Both the position numbers and the translations under genes were made by a program. This document shows, one piece after another, positions 45,675-49,726 of a stretch of DNA of 49,726 bases. The notes under the pieces are model-generated. The model searched no databases. It was not told the origin of the DNA and worked only from the letters and a program-made list of their open reading frames with translations. The stretch is from Candidatus Lumbricidiphila eiseniae. GTDB taxonomy: Bacteria; Actinomycetota; Actinomycetes; Actinomycetales; Microbacteriaceae. The number at the start of each line of letters is the position of its first letter. Positions within the stretch are counted from its first letter, which is position 1. Location: assembly GCA_002529645.1 (NCBI GenBank), contig NAEP01000027.1, forward strand, positions 1 through 49,726, in the 5' to 3' direction.

Positions 45675-46581
45675 ATGGCGCTGCAGGTCGGCACTGAGCA
45701 TGGACATTTAGAGCTAGTTTCAGAAGCTTGTGTGTTGTTACGGTGGCTACGTTATTGGGTTGGTGGTGCTGGGTGGGTGTCAACGCGTGCTGGGGATCGG
45801 TTTTTGGCGGATGAGTTGTGGGAGCGGGTAGAGCCGCTGGTTCCTCCTCGTTGTTCTGCGGTGAATGGGAGGACGGGAGTTTTTCGGGTCCCGGATCGGC
45901 AGGCGTTTGGTGGGATCGTGTTCGTTCTGTTGACGGGTATCTTGTGGATGAAGCTTTCGCCGGAGTTGGGGTTTGGTTCGGGGATCACGTGTTGGCGCAG
46001 GTTGCAGTGCTGGGCCGAGGCTGGGGGTGTGGGACCAGCTGAAGCAGGTGGTCCTTGACGAATTCGGCCAGGTGGGCATGATCGACCGATCGCGTGGGTG
46101 CTTGGATTCGGTGAATGTCCGGGCAAAAAGGGGCGATCTCACCGGAGCTGATCCCACGGACCGTGGGAAACTCGGCGCCAAATATCACATCCTGACTGCG
46201 GGAGATGGCCTCCCACTCCACATTGAGCTCTCGGGTGCGAACCGATACGACAGCATGCTTGTCGAGCTTGTCCTCGACAATGTTGCACCAATCAAAGGCG
46301 TCGGGCCCGGCCCTGCCGCCGCCCGCTCGAGTTCCACGCCGACAAGGCCTACGACAACCGACCCATCCGTGTTCAGCCTTCGCAAACGAGGCATCCTCGC
46401 CCACATCGCCGAGGTAGCATCGAATCCACAGAACAATCTCGGGAAACACCGCTGGGTTATCGAACGCACCATGGCCTGGATGCACAGCTACCAGAAACTC
46501 ACCCACGCTACAACCGAACAGAACTCACCATCACCCGCGCCCGACAACTCACCAAAAACCACCTCTGAAATCATCTTTTAG
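45675..46581 (+). pseudogene. Decayed IS5-family (IS427-type) transposase
   Basis: Frame 1 (to 46058) has the N-terminal part: LADELWERVEPLVPP, FGGIVFVLLTGILWMKLSPELGFGSGITCWRRL. The protein continues in another frame with GVWDQLKQVVLDEF, IDRSRGCLDSVNVRAKRG, GKLGAKYHILTAGDGLPL and LGKHRWVIERTMAWMHSYQKL. The first shift falls at a run of five G (about 46023-46027) and could be the programmed frameshift of this group. But between about 46312 and 46375 the expected EFHADKAYDNRP lies in a third frame, so two more compensating indels exist, and the last 30 residues do not match the family. The element is therefore inactive. Terminal inverted repeats were not identified. Confidence 0.85.
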
Positions 46582-46719
46582 TTCCTTCGGGCACATGGTG
46601 CGCGACAGCGCCGGAACTGGCAAAGAGATCCACGAATTTCATGGCCTGCCCTGCTTTCGGGGCGCCAGCGAGCCGGGTTTCCTGCGTAATATAAGTGTGG
46701 TTTTGCTCCCCTTGTGCTC

Positions 46720-48006
46720 TCACGCGAAGCTCCAGACAGGCACGCGTTCAGCCTGCCCCAGTGCCAGCAGGCTAGTTGGTAAGGTTCGAAGGAAGTCACT
46801 TCTGGTAGTGGGCGTCGCAGCATTGATCTCTTCAAGGGCAATTTCAATATCTGCCCAAAGATCGAGACGGTTTGACGGTTCTTTACCCGGGGACCAGAGA
46901 CCTCGCCCAACAGCGAGGGATGTTGTCCAAGCCGAAATCGCATTTGTGTCGTGCCCGCTGTCCCGCAGCAGCGAGACGCAAGAACCTGTGGCGATGCGAA
47001 GTAGAACAACTGCCCGTGCCGTCATCGGCCGGATGCATTTAACAGCGTCAGTTTCTGAGTTCTCTGCTGGATATAGGGCACCCAGAAGCGTACTATCGTT
47101 CGTTCTCTTGTCATTGTCCTGTAGTGCCACAGCGAGCGCACTGCCCTCAAGACTCGGAGGAGTAATGGATGTGACCCAGTCGATCCAGGGAGGGGTTGGG
47201 TCACATCTGCTGTGAAAAATTGCGGTGAGCATCTCGGGCAATAGCGCATCATCAAGTACCGGAAAGGCCCCGCCGGGGCCAGGCTCCAAGTAACGCCATG
47301 TTTCGGACACGAGGGATTGTACTGCCGCCGAGTCCACATCGCGCGGTTTGAGCCGTGTTGGCTGGTAACTTGCCCGGTTCCGCTGCTTATGGTCAGTGTC
47401 GAACGACTTCAAGTCGAACGATATGACCTCGAGGAGTTGCTCAATCTTTGCCCGAGCAGCGAGAGGGGTGAGTCGTTGCATCCAGTCTGAGAATGGAGAT
47501 CTCCCAGGTCGAAACACGTCGTATAGCAGGTCTAGAGAGCGATTTTCCTGGGCCCATCTCTCCAGTATCTGCCACACGGCTCTGTGCGTCCCCTCCGTCG
47601 AGAGATGATGGGTATCATTGGCGTCAACGGTGAGATGATGCCGATTTCCAATGAATATTCCTTCACTCGCAAGCAGGGAGATTGCCGCACGGAGTTCCGC
47701 ATAGTACAAGAGGTGGATCGAACCCGTGAGGTCTCCTCGGATCAACGCATCGAGTGAGCGGCCGAGGTAAGACCACGCATCTCCGCAATGAACAAAGCTC
47801 GATGCAGCAACGTAGCGGAGGAAGTGCGATCGCCTGGAGAGTGGCACGTTATTGTTGTCAGCCCTAATTTGCGCCTGAGGGTCGTCCAGATAGTCGTTGC
47901 CCTGAGGGAACCATGTGTCGCTCGTGAGCGGTAGGAGTGAAGCCAATTCTCCAACGACCATACTTCGGTCAGCCTGAATAGTTTTTGGCAGCGTAGTCTG
48001 CGCCAC
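46720..48006 (-). CDS. Unrecognised protein coupled to the DGQHR-domain gene
   Basis: 428 aa. GTG 48006 shares one base with the TAG stop of the upstream gene (TAGTG), so translation is coupled. Largely helical and soluble, without signal peptide or membrane segment; no nuclease, ATPase or methylase motif seen. Notable stretches: HFLRYVAASSFVHCGDAWSYLGRSLDAL followed by HLLYYAELRAAISLLAS near residues 65-115. No T-run terminator after it. Function unknown; the strict pairing suggests a two-component module with its neighbour. Confidence 0.8.
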   Translation of the reverse strand: MAQTTLPKTIQADRSMVVGELASLLPLTSDTWFPQGNDYLDDPQAQIRADNNNVPLSRRSHFLRYVAASSFVHCGDAWSYLGRSLDALIRGDLTGSIHLLYYAELRAAISLLASEGIFIGNRHHLTVDANDTHHLSTEGTHRAVWQILERWAQENRSLDLLYDVFRPGRSPFSDWMQRLTPLAARAKIEQLLEVISFDLKSFDTDHKQRNRASYQPTRLKPRDVDSAAVQSLVSETWRYLEPGPGGAFPVLDDALLPEMLTAIFHSRCDPTPPWIDWVTSITPPSLEGSALAVALQDNDKRTNDSTLLGALYPAENSETDAVKCIRPMTARAVVLLRIATGSCVSLLRDSGHDTNAISAWTTSLAVGRGLWSPGKEPSNRLDLWADIEIALEEINAATPTTRSDFLRTLPTSLLALGQAERVPVWSFA

Positions 48007-49520
48007 TATTGCCAGGCTTCCAGCCCAGTAGCTGCCGTTGCAACATCCTCACTGGATGAGTTCTTGAGGTGTGACACGAGTTGAGTGCGCAGTTCCTTGT
48101 ATCCACCGCTCCCACGTAACGCAGCTTTGGACAGGCGCTTGTCCTCACTGAGGTTTGGAAAGCTGCTCGATCGCCAATCAAAGGTCGCGAGTTCCTCGGC
48201 GACGCGGGTCAAGAATTCGCGCACATTGTCAGGGATGGAGTCGGCAACCCTCTTCACATTATTTGCCGAAACGTCTGTAAAATCTCCTGTCTCACGCCAC
48301 TTTGCGAGCCCGAGTGGATCCCGCCGGATATAACAAAGATCGTTCACAACCGATTGGAAGCCACGCACCCCTTGGTCGGTTGCGAGCAGGCTATAGGTTC
48401 CGGTGAACGCAGGGTCGGCACCCGCAATATCAAGCTCTGCTTTCTGCGCACGAATTGCCTGAGCCCAGTTGGCCTCTGACGCCTCTACCGCATCAGCGAG
48501 GATACGCCACGCTGTGACAAGGAATGATCCCTGCTGCACTCGCGACCACGTCAGCCCTTCCTTAGTATCGGGTGTGCCACCAAAGATTCCGCCTGCGTGC
48601 CCACGGCCAGTTGGAACCCACGGTTTCACCATGCTCGCAATGAGACTGCGCACGAACGCGGCCTGAGTTACGGGGCCGTTCTCGCGGCGAGGCCCGCCGA
48701 GCATGTTGATTCGCTTGTACCAAGGGCTTTCGGGGTTCGCCCAGAGAATCTCAGTTAGTTCTTGGGCACGGCTCTCTCGGTAGACGAGGATTTTATCACC
48801 GCTATCGAGCCAGTCCTGCTCACGGAGTAGCGGGTACAGATCGAAGGCGAGAGAGGCATTAATCTTTTTGGGTTTGATGTTGATTGTCCAGAATAGATAC
48901 GCTTGCCACGAGATATCGAGTCCGTGGAATGCAACAACCGGAAGCTCGAAGTCTGCAACGCCCGAAACATCGTCTTCGAATGCAAAGAGGCGATGTTGAC
49001 CGTCAATCACTTCGATTGGCGGGAAGGAATCGTCGGAAATTTCGGGGAGGACCAATGTCGCTAACTTCCCCGTCGGATCATCCTTGATCTTGATAGCCTC
49101 AGCGTCCTCGATCTTTTGTCCACTTCGCTCGTCGCCGGGGTTAAGGATGTTGACAACGACAGCTGTGGGCAACCAGCCCGGCTTTCGGAGCCTCTCGTTC
49201 TCGGGATTCTTGCGCTGGGCATCGGTGAGGCCCGACCATGGATACCCGGCTTCAACGTATCGGCGGATCTCAGCACTGCGCTCAGGGTCGTGACGTCGTT
49301 GAATGCCGAGGTCTTCGCCACGTGGAGTCATTTCGTCGGTCGAACGGCGGTAGATTCCCGAGAGCTTGCGGAGCTTCGCTGCCGAGAGTGAGAAGACGTA
49401 GAAGTGCTGCTCCGGGTGCGCCTGGTTCTGGGTCTCGTCGAAGTTTACCCTGTCCCACACCGGAAGCCACTGCTGCACGCGGAGGGCAGGGATCGAAGAA
49501 AACTCGTCGGGTGGCACCAT
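48006..49520 (-). CDS. DGQHR-domain protein (DndB-related)
   Basis: 504 aa from ATG 49520, with GGAGA 7 bases upstream; the frame is open to 49580. The signature is in PIEVIDGQHRLFAFE at about residue 190-204, preceded by a strand-rich N-domain (FYVFSLSAAKLRKLSGIYRR) and followed by PVVAFHGLDISWQAYLFWTINIKPKKINASLAFDLY, the ParB/DndB-like fold. Other DGQHR proteins include DndB, which controls DNA phosphorothioation, and DpdB in 7-deazaguanine DNA modification. No dnd or dpd catalytic gene is visible here, so the biochemical role is open. The C-terminal 200 residues are helical and unassigned. Confidence 0.85.
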   Translation of the reverse strand: MVPPDEFSSIPALRVQQWLPVWDRVNFDETQNQAHPEQHFYVFSLSAAKLRKLSGIYRRSTDEMTPRGEDLGIQRRHDPERSAEIRRYVEAGYPWSGLTDAQRKNPENERLRKPGWLPTAVVVNILNPGDERSGQKIEDAEAIKIKDDPTGKLATLVLPEISDDSFPPIEVIDGQHRLFAFEDDVSGVADFELPVVAFHGLDISWQAYLFWTINIKPKKINASLAFDLYPLLREQDWLDSGDKILVYRESRAQELTEILWANPESPWYKRINMLGGPRRENGPVTQAAFVRSLIASMVKPWVPTGRGHAGGIFGGTPDTKEGLTWSRVQQGSFLVTAWRILADAVEASEANWAQAIRAQKAELDIAGADPAFTGTYSLLATDQGVRGFQSVVNDLCYIRRDPLGLAKWRETGDFTDVSANNVKRVADSIPDNVREFLTRVAEELATFDWRSSSFPNLSEDKRLSKAALRGSGGYKELRTQLVSHLKNSSSEDVATAATGLEAWQ

Positions 49521-49578
49521 GAATAGTCTCCAGTGGTTTGTGATGTGCGGATTCAGTGTATCGGTCCAGGCGTACTGC

Positions 49579-49595
49579 ACACCCCGCCCGGGTGT
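49579..49595. promoter_or_regulatory. Operator-like dyad upstream of the DGQHR gene
   Basis: ACACCC-CGCCC-GGGTGT is a perfect 6-bp dyad 59 bp before ATG 49520 on the minus strand, where a self-regulating operator would sit. Confidence 0.35.
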
Positions 49596-49656
49596 ATCAG
49601 ATTAACGGTGGATTTGGTCTGGTGCATTTCGGTTGGTTCGGTCTTCGGAGGTGGTC

Positions 49657-49726
49657 GTGAAGGTGTTGGGTGCGGGTTTCGATCTGGTCACCCAGGGTGT
49701 CTGGCCCTGGCTGGTGGGGTCAGTCG
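49657..49726 (+). CDS. Possible start of a gene running out of the window
   Basis: GTG 49657 follows GGAGG (49647-49651) and opens a frame (KVLGAGFDLVTQGVWPWLVG) that continues to the window end. Too short to identify. Confidence 0.4.
   Translation, partial: MKVLGAGFDLVTQGVWPWLVGSV

Noticed and set aside
45675-46581. Active IS5 element with programmed frameshift
   Set aside because: Besides the shift at the G run there are further compensating frameshifts around 46312-46375 and a non-matching C-terminus.

Overview
The window is chromosomal DNA from a GC-rich high-GC Gram-positive bacterium. The 16S/23S/5S rRNA operon is of actinobacterial type. The gene order argCJBDF-argH-tyrS-rrn and tlyA-nadK-recN-pyrG-nudix-xerD-parA-scpAB-rluB-tyrA-cmk-der, together with frequent GTG starts and leaderless promoters, points to the family Microbacteriaceae. 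The genus cannot be fixed from the sequence alone.

Layout. 1-384: 3' end of a wall/membrane-anchored repeat protein. 489-1931: leucyl aminopeptidase. 1997-7792: a GAF-domain protein and a LysR regulator on the minus strand, divergent from a bifunctional proline/P5C dehydrogenase (PutA). 7793-10600: an accessory stretch with a secreted protein, a small membrane protein and decayed transposase fragments. 10603-17773: a tightly coupled arginine biosynthesis operon (argC, argJ, argB, argD, argF, argH; no argR or argG). 18059-19360: tyrS. 19440-25255: complete rRNA operon with promoter and terminator, no tRNA in the spacers. 25384-42274: a long run of plus-strand housekeeping genes, many overlapping by 1-4 nt: TPR/HAD fusion, small ORF, tlyA, nadK, recN, pyrG, NUDIX hydrolase, xerD, parA, scpA, scpB, rluB, tyrA, cmk, der. 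44911-42392 (minus): a TasA-like protein, its SipW-type signal peptidase and a LamG-domain surface protein in one operon. 45675-46581: decayed IS5-family element. 46720-49520 (minus): a coupled pair made of an unrecognised protein and a DGQHR-domain protein, possibly a defence or DNA-modification module.

The most unusual signal is not a gene. At seven separate places a short direct repeat (about 28-31 bp) recurs with a period of 60-63 bp, with an unrelated 'spacer' of about 30-37 bp between the copies: 2560-2710, 3637-3851, 10454-10543, 17789-17938, 28219-28308, 29142-29230 and 42323-42419. The cleanest examples are exactly 28+33 or 29+32 = 61 bp, which is the type I-E CRISPR repeat+spacer unit. 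The repeat sequence is different at every locus, usually has a central dyad, and sits at gene boundaries, twice including a stop codon and once a ribosome-binding site. This is what ectopic Cas1-Cas2 spacer integration ('neo-CRISPR' formation) would leave. No cas gene lies in the window, so the mechanism is inference.

A second theme is that many conserved enzymes carry in-frame low-complexity or tandem-repeat additions (PutA, ArgC, ArgJ, ArgD, TPR/HAD protein, TlyA, RluB), so this genome appears to tolerate repeat expansion in coding ends and linkers.
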